Under the pieces are notes generated by a model. That model was given only the letters and a program-made list of their open reading frames with translations. It was not told the origin of the DNA and made no database searches. A program made the position numbers and the translations under genes. A DNA stretch of 48,853 nt, from positions 1 through 48,853 of the IMG/VR virus record IMGVR_UViG_3300024323_000010. The stretch is one strand, 5' to 3'. Position 1 is the first letter of the stretch. Every line of letters starts with the position of its first letter. The stretch comes from a virus. This document shows, piece after piece, positions 17,739-25,150 of this stretch.

Positions 17739-17769
17739 TTGTCAAGTTTTCCTGTTCAATCGGTACAAT
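17739..17769 (+). promoter_or_regulatory. Candidate promoter for the 17815 gene
   Basis: TTGTCA (17739-17744) and TACAAT (17764-17769) are separated by 19 bases, in the divergent gap between terminase and the plus-strand gene at 17815. The spacer is longer than ideal, but the gap is clearly more AT-rich than its surroundings. Confidence 0.4.
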
Positions 17770-17814
17770 CTCCGCGAAAGATCAGCGCATTCAGTTGCGT
17801 TATAGGTAAAACAA

Positions 17815-18210
17815 GTGCCAGAAGTCCATTCGTCCGCTGATACACAAGGAAATGAACGGGAGGCGCTCGAAGAGCTGAGGGGAGTCAACCGCAGACGTCA
17901 CCGCTACAGCGACGAGTGGGTGAACTTCATTCGGGAGGGGTACCTGCTCGACGGAAAGACACGCGAGGACATTCTCGCCAGCCTCCCCTACCCGTGCTCG
18001 GTCAACATGGTGTGGCGGATCGCGGTCGGGCGGGCGTACCAGGAGGTTCCGCTCTCGCCGCGGCTGCGCGCTGCGCTCGAGCAGCGGCGGCGGGCCGGCG
18101 GAGCGGGGGCCGCGCGGCCGGCCGCGCCGGAGCCCGAGCGGGCGCCGGCGGAGCCGGTGGCGGCGGAGGAGCTGCTCTCTGAGGAGAGCGCGGCGGAGGA
18201 CTGGGCCTAG
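17815..18210 (+). CDS. Possible DNA-binding regulator beside the late operon
   Basis: A 131-aa protein and the only plus-strand gene between the late unit and the left operon. Residues about 30-75 (YSDEWVNFIREGYLLDGKTR then EDILASLPYPCSVNMVWRIA) look like a small helix-turn-helix. The C-terminal 50 residues are Ala/Glu/Pro-rich and disordered. It starts at GTG 17815 with only a weak ribosome site. Being divergent from terminase, it is a candidate late-gene regulator. It ends overlapping the stop of the gene on the other strand by four bases. Confidence 0.6.
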   Translation: MPEVHSSADTQGNEREALEELRGVNRRRHRYSDEWVNFIREGYLLDGKTREDILASLPYPCSVNMVWRIAVGRAYQEVPLSPRLRAALEQRRRAGGAGAARPAAPEPERAPAEPVAAEELLSEESAAEDWA

Positions 18211-18449
18211 AGCCAGACCTCCGCGATCTGCGGCTCGTCGAGCGGGTGGCGCGGCATCCGGTGAAGGCCGGGCGGGAGCGCGCGCCGGACGGCTTCGAGC
18301 GTCGGGCCCACCGCGAGCGGCACCGGATCGACGAGTTCGCGGCCGTCCGTGCAGATCATGCGGCGGCGGATCACGAAGCTGTGCGGGAAGTCTCTGGGCC
18401 GCTCATAGACGACCCACATGGCGAGGATCTCGCGCTCGCCGCTGGTCAC
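18207..18449 (-). CDS. Small protein of unknown function, end of left operon
   Basis: An 80-aa protein starting GTG 18449, overlapping the previous stop. The core MWVVYERPRDFPHSFVIRR near residue 11 resembles a small protein that recurs in phage and prophage accessory regions. No function is known to me. The second half is Pro/Leu-rich. Confidence 0.55.
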   Translation of the reverse strand: MTSGEREILAMWVVYERPRDFPHSFVIRRRMICTDGRELVDPVPLAVGPTLEAVRRALPPGLHRMPRHPLDEPQIAEVWL

Positions 18450-19081
18450 GGCTTCGCTGCCTGCTTTGCCTTCAGCTCCTCGTAGCGCTTCTGGAGCGCC
18501 GGCATGCGCGCGACGTGGTCGGCGACTCGCCGCGGCGAGAAGCGCGTCGCGAAGCCGGTGTCCTTGAGCATTTTCTCGAAGCGCGGCCCGGCATCCTCGG
18601 GCTTCACCTGCGCCGCGAATTCGCGGCGCAGCCAGGCCAGGACGACCGCTTCGAAGGGTGCGATCTCCTCGTCCGGGAAGACCTTCAGGATTTCCTGCAT
18701 CTCATCCTGCAGCCAGGGATAGTCGCGGAAATCCATCGCGAACTGCTCATCGATGGCATCGTTCGGGTAGCGATCGTGTCCGCCGCGCACCTCGCGGTAA
18801 CATGGCGGGTGCATCGGGTCGTAGAGGAAGCATCGGACGAGATCGCTGCGCCCGGCACGGTCGCAATCGTCCACGCTCTGGAACCCGAGCCGGCGCGCCT
18901 CGAGCGCCTGAGCGCCGCTGATTGTGCGGATTTGATCGTGCGGCTTGTTGCCCGGCTGAACGCCGACTTCGAAGGCGACCTGCCCGTCGAGCGTGTACGC
19001 GCGCAGCCGTGTCGTTCCGCGGATCCGCTCATCGCCGCGCTTCTTCGCCTCTTCCATCTCCCGCTTGAGATCCATCGGCAT
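18446..19081 (-). CDS. Hypothetical protein
   Basis: A 211-aa soluble protein. It has a charged helical start (MDLKREMEEAKKRGDER), then a mixed region with CFLYDPMHPPCYREVRGGHD near residue 85. The second half is helical (PFEAVVLAWLRREFAAQVKP) with a Lys/Ala-rich tail. No motif is recognised. Confidence 0.5.
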   Translation of the reverse strand: MPMDLKREMEEAKKRGDERIRGTTRLRAYTLDGQVAFEVGVQPGNKPHDQIRTISGAQALEARRLGFQSVDDCDRAGRSDLVRCFLYDPMHPPCYREVRGGHDRYPNDAIDEQFAMDFRDYPWLQDEMQEILKVFPDEEIAPFEAVVLAWLRREFAAQVKPEDAGPRFEKMLKDTGFATRFSPRRVADHVARMPALQKRYEELKAKQAAKP

Positions 19082-19084
19082 CGC

Positions 19085-19294
19085 TCATCCCTCGGCGCCG
19101 AAGAGCCCGGCGCGCCGGAGCAGGTCGTAGAACGTGCGGCGGTCCTTGCCCGCCATGCGCGCCGCGAGCGACTTGTTGCCGCCGGCGGCGCTGAGCACTC
19201 CCTGCGCGTATTCCTTCTCCCACTTGAGGTGCGCCTCGCGGTAGGTGGGGAACTTCGACTCCGGAGCTGGCTGAATCTCGGCTAGGTCGGACAT
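19085..19294 (-). CDS. Fis-type helix-turn-helix protein
   Basis: A 69-aa protein. Residues about 28-64 (YAQGVLSAAGGNKSLAARMA then GKDRRTFYDLLRRAGL) match the C-terminal DNA-binding helices of the Fis/NtrC family. Nothing else of an activator is present. The start ATG 19294 overlaps the previous gene by 13 bases. It may act as a nucleoid-like or transcription factor for phage promoters. A second Fis-type protein lies at 34890-35120. Confidence 0.7.
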   Translation of the reverse strand: MSDLAEIQPAPESKFPTYREAHLKWEKEYAQGVLSAAGGNKSLAARMAGKDRRTFYDLLRRAGLFGAEG

Positions 19295-19575
19295 GTCTTG
19301 AGTGACTCCTCTGCGAGCTTCGCGAGCTCGGCGGCCTGGCTTGGGTCTTCCGCCATGAATTTCACGATTCCGCGCGCCAGGATCTGCACGGCATCGCGGC
19401 GGGCGCGGCGCGCATCGTGCGGCGAGCCGAGCTCGATCGACACGCCCGCCTCGAGCGTGCCGATCATCAGGATCGCGGTGAGACCCTCGAGTTCCTCCCC
19501 GAAGGCCGCGATCATCAGGCGGAACGTCTTCTCGGAAATCGTCTTGTTGACGATGGCCTGCTGCTCGTTTGTCAC
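19282..19575 (-). CDS. Helical hypothetical protein
   Basis: A 97-aa protein starting GTG 19575 in a GTGA overlap. It is helical and acidic (TFRLMIAAFGEELEGLTAIL; ARGIVKFMAEDPSQAAELAK). No family is recognised. Confidence 0.5.
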   Translation of the reverse strand: MTNEQQAIVNKTISEKTFRLMIAAFGEELEGLTAILMIGTLEAGVSIELGSPHDARRARRDAVQILARGIVKFMAEDPSQAAELAKLAEESLKTCPT

Positions 19576-20018
19576 GCCGCCTTCCTTCGCAGGTCGCGCA
19601 CGACCGAGCTGTAGATCCGCCGCACCTGGCGGCGCCACTTCGCGAGCTCCGCCTCGGCGAGCTTGTACGCGCCGGCCCTCCCGTGCAGGTTGATGCTCCA
19701 GCTCGCGCGCAGCGTGTCACCCATGAACGTGAGGTGCGCGTAGAAGCGGCCATCGCGCTCGCTCTCGTAGATTCCTCCCGCGCGGTCCGGGCCCAGCCAC
19801 CAGCCGCGGCTGCGGCCGCCGTGCTCCCGCTCGAGCCGCCGCCGCCAGCGCAGCGCGGCCCGCAGCGCTCCCTCTCGGCCGCCGTGCTCGGAATCCGCGA
19901 ACGTCGCGTCGCGCCGCTCGTAGCGGCGGGCGAAGAACGCGCGCCATGCCTCGCGGACCGACGAGCGGTAGATCCCGATCTCGGGGTGTCGTTTGGAGTC
20001 GTACTCGAGGTGTCTCAA
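19572..20018 (-). CDS. AP2-like or Arg-rich DNA-binding candidate with TTG start
   Basis: A 148-aa, very basic protein. The start is TTG at 20018. AGGAGG sits seven bases upstream and no ATG or GTG in frame fits, so the ribosome site decides it. Residues about 15-60 (IYRSSVREAWRAFFARRYER, then FADSEHGGREGALRAALRWR) recall an AP2-type fold, in which a basic sheet is followed by an Ala-rich helix. The call is weak. It lies just past a strong hairpin with a T-run, so its expression may depend on readthrough. Confidence 0.5.
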   Translation of the reverse strand: MRHLEYDSKRHPEIGIYRSSVREAWRAFFARRYERRDATFADSEHGGREGALRAALRWRRRLEREHGGRSRGWWLGPDRAGGIYESERDGRFYAHLTFMGDTLRASWSINLHGRAGAYKLAEAELAKWRRQVRRIYSSVVRDLRRKAA

Positions 20019-20032
20019 ACCATTTCCTCCTG

Positions 20033-20105
20033 AAAAAGCGCCCCGGGGGCGGGATACCGTCAGAGGTCGGGGGGACCCGGAGCAAGCGTCCCGCCCCCGG
20101 GGCGC
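20033..20105 (-). terminator. Strong bidirectional terminator-like hairpin
   Basis: Two perfect 17-base arms (20038-20054 and 20089-20105, nearly all G and C) flank a 34-base loop. A-runs border the structure on both sides, giving five T on the minus-strand exit and four on the plus-strand exit. On the minus strand it separates the upstream operon genes from the TTG-start gene, whose ribosome site begins directly after the T-run. Confidence 0.75.
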
Positions 20106-20109
20106 AAAA

Positions 20110-20373
20110 TCACGCTTCGTCGGCGAGCTGCCTGAGCCGAGCGATGAGCTCGCTGCCTCCCCACAGTCCGTGCGCGCGGGCTTCCTGCTCGATCTCGTCC
20201 GCGCGCTTGCGCAGCCAGAGCGCCGATGCCTCCGGACCGTGCACGGAGATCATGAGCGAGAGCATCGCCGCGCAAAGGCCGGGCAGCTCATCCCGCACGC
20301 GGGCCATGTCCTCGAGCGCGCGCTCGGCTGTCCGCTGAGCGCCCCGGAGGGCATCCATCTCACTCGCCGCCAT
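20110..20373 (-). CDS. Helical hypothetical protein
   Basis: An 87-aa protein. ATG 20373 is set by GGAGGA six to eight bases upstream. It is amphipathic and helical (AQRTAERALEDMARVRDELP). It ends just before the terminator-like hairpin and overlaps the previous gene by 14 bases. No family is recognised. Confidence 0.55.
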   Translation of the reverse strand: MAASEMDALRGAQRTAERALEDMARVRDELPGLCAAMLSLMISVHGPEASALWLRKRADEIEQEARAHGLWGGSELIARLRQLADEA

Positions 20374-20821
20374 CGAGATCCTCCTCGGGCCCAAACTCCG
20401 CGAGCGCGGGGTTGCCTGAAGGCATGAAGCCAAGAATCGAACGCACTGCGTTGTACGCCCAGCCGGCCTGAAATGCCGTCGGCTCCCGCGAGCGCTCCAT
20501 CACCTGGCGGTATTGCTCCGGCTCGAGCTCCTCCCAGCGCTTCATGAAGGGATCGATCGCGAGCGGGCGCACGTCGAGCTCGGGGTGCTTGCGCGTGAAG
20601 AGCAGCATCCCCTGAGCGACGATGCGCGCCGCTTCGTTGTACGTCTCCGCCTTACCCTCGGGCAGTGGCTCGCAGATCCAGGCTTCGAGCGCCGCGCGGG
20701 AGAGCCGCTCGTTCGCGGCTGCCGCAGACTCCCCGCCGAGGATCATTTGGAGCGCGCGCTCCGGCAGAATCCCTTCCGAGGCCCCATCGGCGGAGCTGAA
20801 TGTCGCCTTCACGCGGGTCAT
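20360..20821 (-). CDS. Hypothetical protein
   Basis: A 153-aa acidic protein with PERALQMILGGESAAAANER near residue 20 and AARIVAQGMLLFTRKHPELD near 68. It starts in an ATGA overlap preceded by GGAGGGCGTC, a version of the operon's recurring junction. No family is recognised. Confidence 0.5.
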   Translation of the reverse strand: MTRVKATFSSADGASEGILPERALQMILGGESAAAANERLSRAALEAWICEPLPEGKAETYNEAARIVAQGMLLFTRKHPELDVRPLAIDPFMKRWEELEPEQYRQVMERSREPTAFQAGWAYNAVRSILGFMPSGNPALAEFGPEEDLDGGE

Positions 20822-21048
20822 GACGCCCTCCGGGCGCGGGCGCGCGCGGCCGCCTCGCGCAGTCCGTCCGCGATCGATTCGGCCTGCTCCGGGTCAAAGC
20901 CGATCCACGACACCTCGGTGCCGAACGCGAGGACGACCTTGCCTTCCTTCTCGAGGATGGCGAGCTTGAGGCCGCCGCGGTCGTCGGGGCGCATCTTTCC
21001 GCGCGGGAAATCTCCGGTCGATCCGAGCTTTGGCGGGGGCGACTTCAC
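20818..21048 (-). CDS. Small protein, paralogue of the 21490 gene
   Basis: A 76-aa protein. The core VVLAFGTEVSWIGFDPEQAE followed by SIADGLREAA aligns with VRLTFSQSITWMDLNPEQAA in the gene at 21490-21681. Shared positions are a short strand, W, a hydrophobic residue, D or N-P-E-Q-A, then a helix. Starts at GTG 21048 in a GTGA overlap after GAGGAGCAGCCGTC. The function is unknown. The fold looks like a strand plus a helix. Confidence 0.6.
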   Translation of the reverse strand: MKSPPPKLGSTGDFPRGKMRPDDRGGLKLAILEKEGKVVLAFGTEVSWIGFDPEQAESIADGLREAAARARARRAS

Positions 21049-21473
21049 GACGGCTGCTCCTCATCGGGTGGTTCGATCTTCCAGTCTTCGGGCGAGAGAT
21101 GCATCGCTGCCTGCGCGATGATGCTGGGCTCGATTCCGGCCAGCGAGGGGTACTTCTCGCCGTCGGTGCCCTCCGGGGGCTTGCGCGAGCGCACGTCGCT
21201 CATCTCCTCGGCCTGCCAGTGCTCGGGCGCCATCGCGAGGTGCTGGATGCGGTGCGCGAGCTCCTGGAGCGCGATGCTCGCGGCTCCGAGGAGGCCGATG
21301 CTTTGCGGCTCCGTCTGGCCGGTGACGTGCACGCCGCCCTTCTCGTCCACGACAGCGAGGAGAATCGCATGGCAGCCGAGCTGACGGCGCAGCACGTTTG
21401 CCTCTTTCCAGTGCGGGCCCGAGCCGACGCTATAGAGCTTCTTCTCGGGCGCGATCTTGAGCTTCTTCTTCAT
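21045..21473 (-). CDS. Hypothetical protein
   Basis: A 142-aa protein. ATG 21473 follows GGAGAAGCC. It has a basic start (KKKLKIAPEKKLYSVGSGPH), a beta segment (AILLAVVDEKGGVHVTGQTE) and a helix (ALQELAHRIQHLAMAPEHWQ). The acidic tail ends in EEQPS, part of the repeated junction. No family is recognised. Confidence 0.5.
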   Translation of the reverse strand: MKKKLKIAPEKKLYSVGSGPHWKEANVLRRQLGCHAILLAVVDEKGGVHVTGQTEPQSIGLLGAASIALQELAHRIQHLAMAPEHWQAEEMSDVRSRKPPEGTDGEKYPSLAGIEPSIIAQAAMHLSPEDWKIEPPDEEQPS

Positions 21474-21493
21474 GGCTTCTCCGTGGTGCTCAC
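21470..21493 (-). pseudogene. Seven-codon remnant between two operon junctions
   Basis: GTG 21493 overlaps the stop of the 21490 gene. The frame reads VSTTEKP and stops in an ATGA overlap with ATG 21473. It begins in one copy of the operon junction (GGAGATCCCGTCGTGA) and ends in a second (GGAGAAGCCATGA). It is best read as what is left after recombination between two junctions removed a gene. It could instead be a leader peptide. Confidence 0.45.
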
Positions 21494-21681
21494 GACGGGA
21501 TCTCCGCGTCATCCGGCACCGAATCGACGAAGTGCGCGAGCGCCATCGCAAGCGCGGCGGCCTGCTCCGGATTCAGGTCCATCCACGTGATGCTTTGGCT
21601 GAAGGTGAGCCGTACGGTTTGCGGCCCGGTGCGCATGATCGCTACCGCGAGCTGCGGCTTCTCGGCTGCGGGCGCGGTCAT
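21490..21681 (-). CDS. Small protein, paralogue of the 20818 gene
   Basis: A 63-aa protein. The core VRLTFSQSITWMDLNPEQAA followed by ALAMALAHFV matches the gene at 20818. It starts ATG 21681 in an ATGA overlap after GGAGG and ends in AEIPS, within the repeated junction. The function is unknown. Confidence 0.6.
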   Translation of the reverse strand: MTAPAAEKPQLAVAIMRTGPQTVRLTFSQSITWMDLNPEQAAALAMALAHFVDSVPDDAEIPS

Positions 21682-22358
21682 GAGGACCTCCGGCTCTCTC
21701 TCACGTCGTCGAGCCTCACTTGCATCAGCGCGCGCTCCTCGGCGGTAAGTCTGTTCAAATAGCGACGGAAGCGGTGCGGCGGAGTTTCGTCGCCGAAGAA
21801 CTCGCGGGCGAGCGCCCGCTCGGCGTCGCCATCCACCCAGTCGAGCTCGCGGCCCCACGTGCAGCGGGCGCCGCTCCACGCGGTCGGGCCGCGGCCCGTG
21901 CGCCGGAAGGCGAGGTCCACGCCCGGCTCGAGCTCGACGTCCACGAAGTGGATCCAGTGCAGGCCCGGCAGCGCCTTGAGCGCGCCGACCGTGCGTGAGG
22001 CTCCGGAGTTGCGCAGATCGAGCCGGATCTCGCTGCCATCGACCGAGTACTTCACGCCGTAGACGCAGGCGCGGGTGCTGCCGTTGCGGTCCACGCGGAA
22101 GCTCACCACGACGCCCGAGCGGTCCGGGCGATCCGACTCGCGGAAATTCCCGAGCAGCCACTCGCACTCGAAGGCGCGGCAGGAGAGCGGCAGGCGCTCG
22201 TCGTCGTAGATCGCGCAGCCCGAGGCGCACTGATGCGCGCAGCGCGTTCGGGTGGGCTTGTTGAAGGCGTAGGGCTCGCCGCTCGGGAGGTGGCCGCGTT
22301 CCTTCACCGCGAGGAGCTCGCAGCAGAGCTGGCACTCGCCGCACGCGCGCTCGCTCAT
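21678..22358 (-). CDS. YkgJ-type cysteine cluster protein
   Basis: A 226-aa protein. The N-terminal 80 residues hold CGECQLCC (about 6-13), C-A-H-Q-C near 40, GCAIYDDERLPLSCRAFECEW near 47-67. This spacing of eight or so cysteines is the YkgJ/Fe-S-or-zinc cluster domain found in bacteria and phages. The remainder is a mixed domain with HWIHFVDVELEPGVDLAFRR. The biochemical role of the family is unclear. ATG 22358 is in an ATGA overlap. Confidence 0.75.
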   Translation of the reverse strand: MSERACGECQLCCELLAVKERGHLPSGEPYAFNKPTRTRCAHQCASGCAIYDDERLPLSCRAFECEWLLGNFRESDRPDRSGVVVSFRVDRNGSTRACVYGVKYSVDGSEIRLDLRNSGASRTVGALKALPGLHWIHFVDVELEPGVDLAFRRTGRGPTAWSGARCTWGRELDWVDGDAERALAREFFGDETPPHRFRRYLNRLTAEERALMQVRLDDVRESRRSS

Positions 22359-22654
22359 GACGGGATCCCCTGGAGCTTCGACTCGGTGCGGATCACGCTC
22401 GTGATCTCATCGAGCAGCCCCTCGGGCTCGGTGCAGCGAGCGACGATCATCGCGAGCGCGCTGCAGTGCAGGCGCAGCATCTGGCGGAGCTGGTCGCCCT
22501 CATTGCTCGGCCTCGAGTGGCGTAGCTGCGAGCTGGAGCTGATCTCATCCCCGCCGCCGGTTATCAGGATCAGAATGTCGAGCGGCTCGGGGCTCGCGTC
22601 CTGCACGGCCTTGAACGCGAGCAGCGCGAGTTCGTATCCCTCCTCGGCCTTCAT
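22355..22654 (-). CDS. Helical hypothetical protein
   Basis: A 99-aa protein (EEGYELALLAFKAVQDASPE; MLRLHCSALAMIVARCTEPE). It starts ATG 22654 in an ATGA overlap after GAGGAGAAGCCGTC and ends in GIPS at the next junction. No family is recognised. Confidence 0.5.
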   Translation of the reverse strand: MKAEEGYELALLAFKAVQDASPEPLDILILITGGGDEISSSSQLRHSRPSNEGDQLRQMLRLHCSALAMIVARCTEPEGLLDEITSVIRTESKLQGIPS

Positions 22655-22941
22655 GACGGCTTCTCCTCGCCGGGCTCCGGGCGGCGGCCGGTGTTGGCCG
22701 GGTGGCGCTGGCCCTGGAAATCGACATGGCACACGTTGCACTCGCAGCGCACGCACCAGACCTGAAGGCCGAGCGGCGTGAAGCCGATCTCGAGGTGCGC
22801 CCACTGCCGCGGCGAGACCTGCGGCGGCTTGGCGGGCGTGCACTTCGCGCAGTGAAAGAACGTCGTGATCTCGTTCGTGTTCGGGATTGGCCGCTGCGGC
22901 GGGCGACCGGGCGGCGAGGGGCGGCGACCGAAGCGGCTCAC
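22651..22941 (-). CDS. Small cysteine-rich (zinc-ribbon-like) protein
   Basis: A 96-aa protein starting GTG 22941. Cysteines occur as CAKC near residue 31 and CVRCECNVCHVDF near 63-75, enough for one or two metal sites. The C-terminal GEEKPS is encoded by the repeated operon junction. The function is unknown. Confidence 0.55.
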   Translation of the reverse strand: MSRFGRRPSPPGRPPQRPIPNTNEITTFFHCAKCTPAKPPQVSPRQWAHLEIGFTPLGLQVWCVRCECNVCHVDFQGQRHPANTGRRPEPGEEKPS

Positions 22942-23240
22942 GACGGCTTCTCCGTGCCGGGCGGCGTGACGATCATCCCGCGGCGAGCGCGCCAGCGCGC
23001 CTCGAGCTGGTCGAGCGAGTCCTGGAGCGCGCGGCGCCACTCGGCCGACTCCTCGGGCTTCCACTTGCTGTCGAGCTTTGCGCGCAGCTCGACCGCTTTC
23101 GCGGCGAACTCGAGGACGGCAGCGGTGAGCGTGGGCCCGATCGTGCGCACGCCGGCGTCGCTGATCTCGCGCGTGAGCTGCGTGTAGCGGGCGAGCGCCG
23201 TCTCGATCGGCGTGCGCGGAACCGGCCGCTCGCCGGTCAC
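22938..23240 (-). CDS. Helical hypothetical protein
   Basis: A 100-aa protein starting GTG 23240 in a GTGA overlap. It has long helices (PIETALARYTQLTREISDAG; LEFAAKAVELRAKLDSKWKP). It ends GTEKPS at a junction copy. No family is recognised. Confidence 0.5.
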   Translation of the reverse strand: MTGERPVPRTPIETALARYTQLTREISDAGVRTIGPTLTAAVLEFAAKAVELRAKLDSKWKPEESAEWRRALQDSLDQLEARWRARRGMIVTPPGTEKPS

Positions 23241-23407
23241 TGGGCGCCCCCTTTGCGCGCCGCCTCGATCTCGGCGAGCTCGGCGCCGATGCGGCGGCTT
23301 TGCGCGAGCGCCATCCGGTAGGCGCGCCGCGTCTGGCGCCAGGAGTCGATCTGGAGCAGGAGGGTTGCGGCGGAGCACGCGAGCGCGATGGCGATCGCGA
23401 TCTTCAC
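23237..23407 (-). CDS. 56-residue membrane-anchored peptide
   Basis: The frame runs from GTG 23407 (GTGA overlap with the upstream gene) to TGA 23237 (GTGA overlap with the next). The first 18 residues (KIAIAIALACSAATLLL) form one membrane segment and the rest is a charged helix (AQSRRIGAELAEIEAARKGG). The overlaps on both sides support it as a gene. Confidence 0.55.
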   Translation of the reverse strand: MKIAIAIALACSAATLLLQIDSWRQTRRAYRMALAQSRRIGAELAEIEAARKGGAQ

Positions 23408-23802
23408 TGCACGCGCTCCACCGCGGTGGCCGCCACGTCCACGAGGTCCTCGCCGCCGTCGAGCTGCACCGAGAGGTTCCAGCCGGACGACTCGCTCCCG
23501 AAGACCGCGCGCACCTCGCCCGAGAGATCGCCCGGGATCCGCACGCGGTCTCCGAGGGCAAAGGGCAGCGGGGGCAGCCCCACCCCCTCGCGGAGCTCCT
23601 CGTTCGTCTCTCCCCCCAGCGTGATCGCGACCGCCGCGAGCTCGAGCCGCTCGCCGTTATGCTCGAGGTAGAACGGGGCGAGATCCCGCCGAGGGGAGAA
23701 CGCGATGGGCTGGTCCGCCAGCCTCTCGAGGTTCTCCTTCGAGAGCACGATCACGAGCTGCGCGATGCCGAGGTCCGGATCGATCCGCAGATGCTTGAGC
23801 AT
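23404..23802 (-). CDS. First gene of the left operon, hypothetical
   Basis: A 132-aa protein with a very good ribosome site (GGAGGG five bases before ATG 23802). The C-terminal half reads as a small beta barrel (ALGDRVRIPGDLSGEVRAVF, then VQLDGGEDLVDVAATAVERV), similar to KOW/SH3-like folds. It may be an early regulatory or host-interaction protein. Confidence 0.55.
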   Translation of the reverse strand: MLKHLRIDPDLGIAQLVIVLSKENLERLADQPIAFSPRRDLAPFYLEHNGERLELAAVAITLGGETNEELREGVGLPPLPFALGDRVRIPGDLSGEVRAVFGSESSGWNLSVQLDGGEDLVDVAATAVERVQ

Positions 23803-24117
23803 TTCACCCTCCCGCTGCGTTGCGGCCCGGCCTCTCTCGGCCGCGGGCCCTGTGATACACGAAATCCTCTCGTGCGCACAATGTGGCCCCGTGCACCCAT
23901 GCTCCCCTTTTAATCTTGCGCCGTGTCCGAAAACCCATACGCCGAGAAATGTTACGGGCCGACGACGCAAAAACGCCTTGACCGAAGTGCGGAAGTGAAA
24001 AAGCCCATGAACATATCCGAAAACGCGAAAAACGCGCCGAAATCCCCCGCAACTCCAACACCTTGCGAAAAGCGATTTGACACGTCTTAGACCGATTTGT
24101 TACCAGCGAGGGGAGCG
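23803..24117. other. AT-richer divergent control region, left part
   Basis: There is no convincing gene here. The stretch 23905-24115 is much richer in A and T than its surroundings. It contains the repeated word TCCGAAAAC (about 23926 and 24016), repeated A-runs flanked by CG, and a near-dyad CACGA-N7-TCGTG near 23858. The promoter of the left operon must lie here, but I could not fix its -10 and -35. TTGACA at 24077-24082 points right, with only a weak -10 17 bases on. Confidence 0.5.
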
Positions 24118-24318
24118 ATGCACCACCCCGGCTTCCCGATACAAGCCAGCGGGGAGCCGCGGAAGCGGCGACGAAGCGTAGCCCCCGCGCGCCGTCAGGC
24201 GCTTCGTCCACTGCCCTCGCGCGGCGGCCTTCCCCGGCCCGCTTTCCCTGGCGACGCCTGGGCCACCTGCCCCATCGCCGCCGACTTCGACCCGCTCTTC
24301 GACGACTACGACGTCTGA
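24118..24318 (+). CDS. Possible small protein inside the control region
   Basis: A 66-aa frame from ATG 24118, with AGGGGA four bases before it. It starts MHHPGFPIQASGEPRKRRRS, is basic and Pro-rich in the middle and has an acidic end (DFDPLFDDYDV). The ribosome site and the acidic tail argue for a gene. The biased composition and lack of neighbours argue against. Confidence 0.3.
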   Translation: MHHPGFPIQASGEPRKRRRSVAPARRQALRPLPSRGGLPRPAFPGDAWATCPIAADFDPLFDDYDV

Positions 24319-25150
24319 CTGCGGCTCCGCGGGCCGCGCGTCCGGGGTGCCCACGCTGGCGGCCGCGGCCCTGCTACCAGAACCCAGGTACGCCTGTGGC
24401 TTTCGTGCGCGGGAGTCGCTGCGCGTGAACGACGGGGCGCCGCGCCGTCTGGAACGCTGCAGTGCCGAGCGCCCCGCTGGGATTTCCACTCAGGGGGCCC
24501 GCGAGGCCGGGAGTTGAGGCGGGAAATGGGAACCCGCCATCGGGTCGGCGGGGGGTGATGCCATCGGCCTGCCGGTCGGCTGCGTGCGCAGCTCACGCGC
24601 AGTCGATGCGCAGCGCGGCGGCAGCGAGCGCGCGGCGGACGCGCACGTGCGTGCGTACTGCGCATGCGGTGACGTCAGGGCGCGTCACCGCCATGTGCAA
24701 CTTCGCCTGTAACCACGCGGACTTACAGGGTGGCGCCTGCCCCTGAACCGCTGCCCACAGGGCAGTAGGACCGGCAGCTCGAGCGCAGCGCGGCGGCAGG
24801 ATCTGGGGGGAAGCGGGCCCGCGTGTGTGGGACGCTGCAGCGGCCGCGGCCATCCTCCCCTCCCTCCCCTGCCGTTTCTGTCAGGGGTGACCGCGCCCCA
24901 CCTCCCTACCTGAGCAGGGCAGGACGCCCCCGGTCCCGAGCCGGCTCGAAGATGACGGAATCGTAATCCTCGCCAGAGCGACCGCTGTCGCATGGGGATA
25001 TCCCCCCGTCCGAGGGCGCGTCTCCTCGGACCCGGAGTCCAGCGCGGTCGGCAGGTCGGCGGCAGCTTCGGTGCGGGCATTCCGCAGCATGGGGCGAGTT
25101 GCGCTCCTGCTGCGTGCGCAGTGCGGGTAAAACACCCCAATTCTGCTCGA
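24319..25150. other. Dyad- and repeat-rich noncoding region, possible replication origin
   Basis: No gene is supported. It holds a 17-base direct repeat (24608 and 24783, beginning GCGCAGCGCGG), a 12-base near-palindrome CTGCG-TG-CGCAG at 24580 and 25110, and a dyad GGTGACG-N8-CGTCACC (24668-24689). A perfect palindrome GGGGATATCCCC (24994-25005) and a hairpin GTCCGAGG-N8-CCTCGGAC (25008-25031) follow. Clustered dyads between divergent early operons fit an origin or control region, which is inference. Confidence 0.4.
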
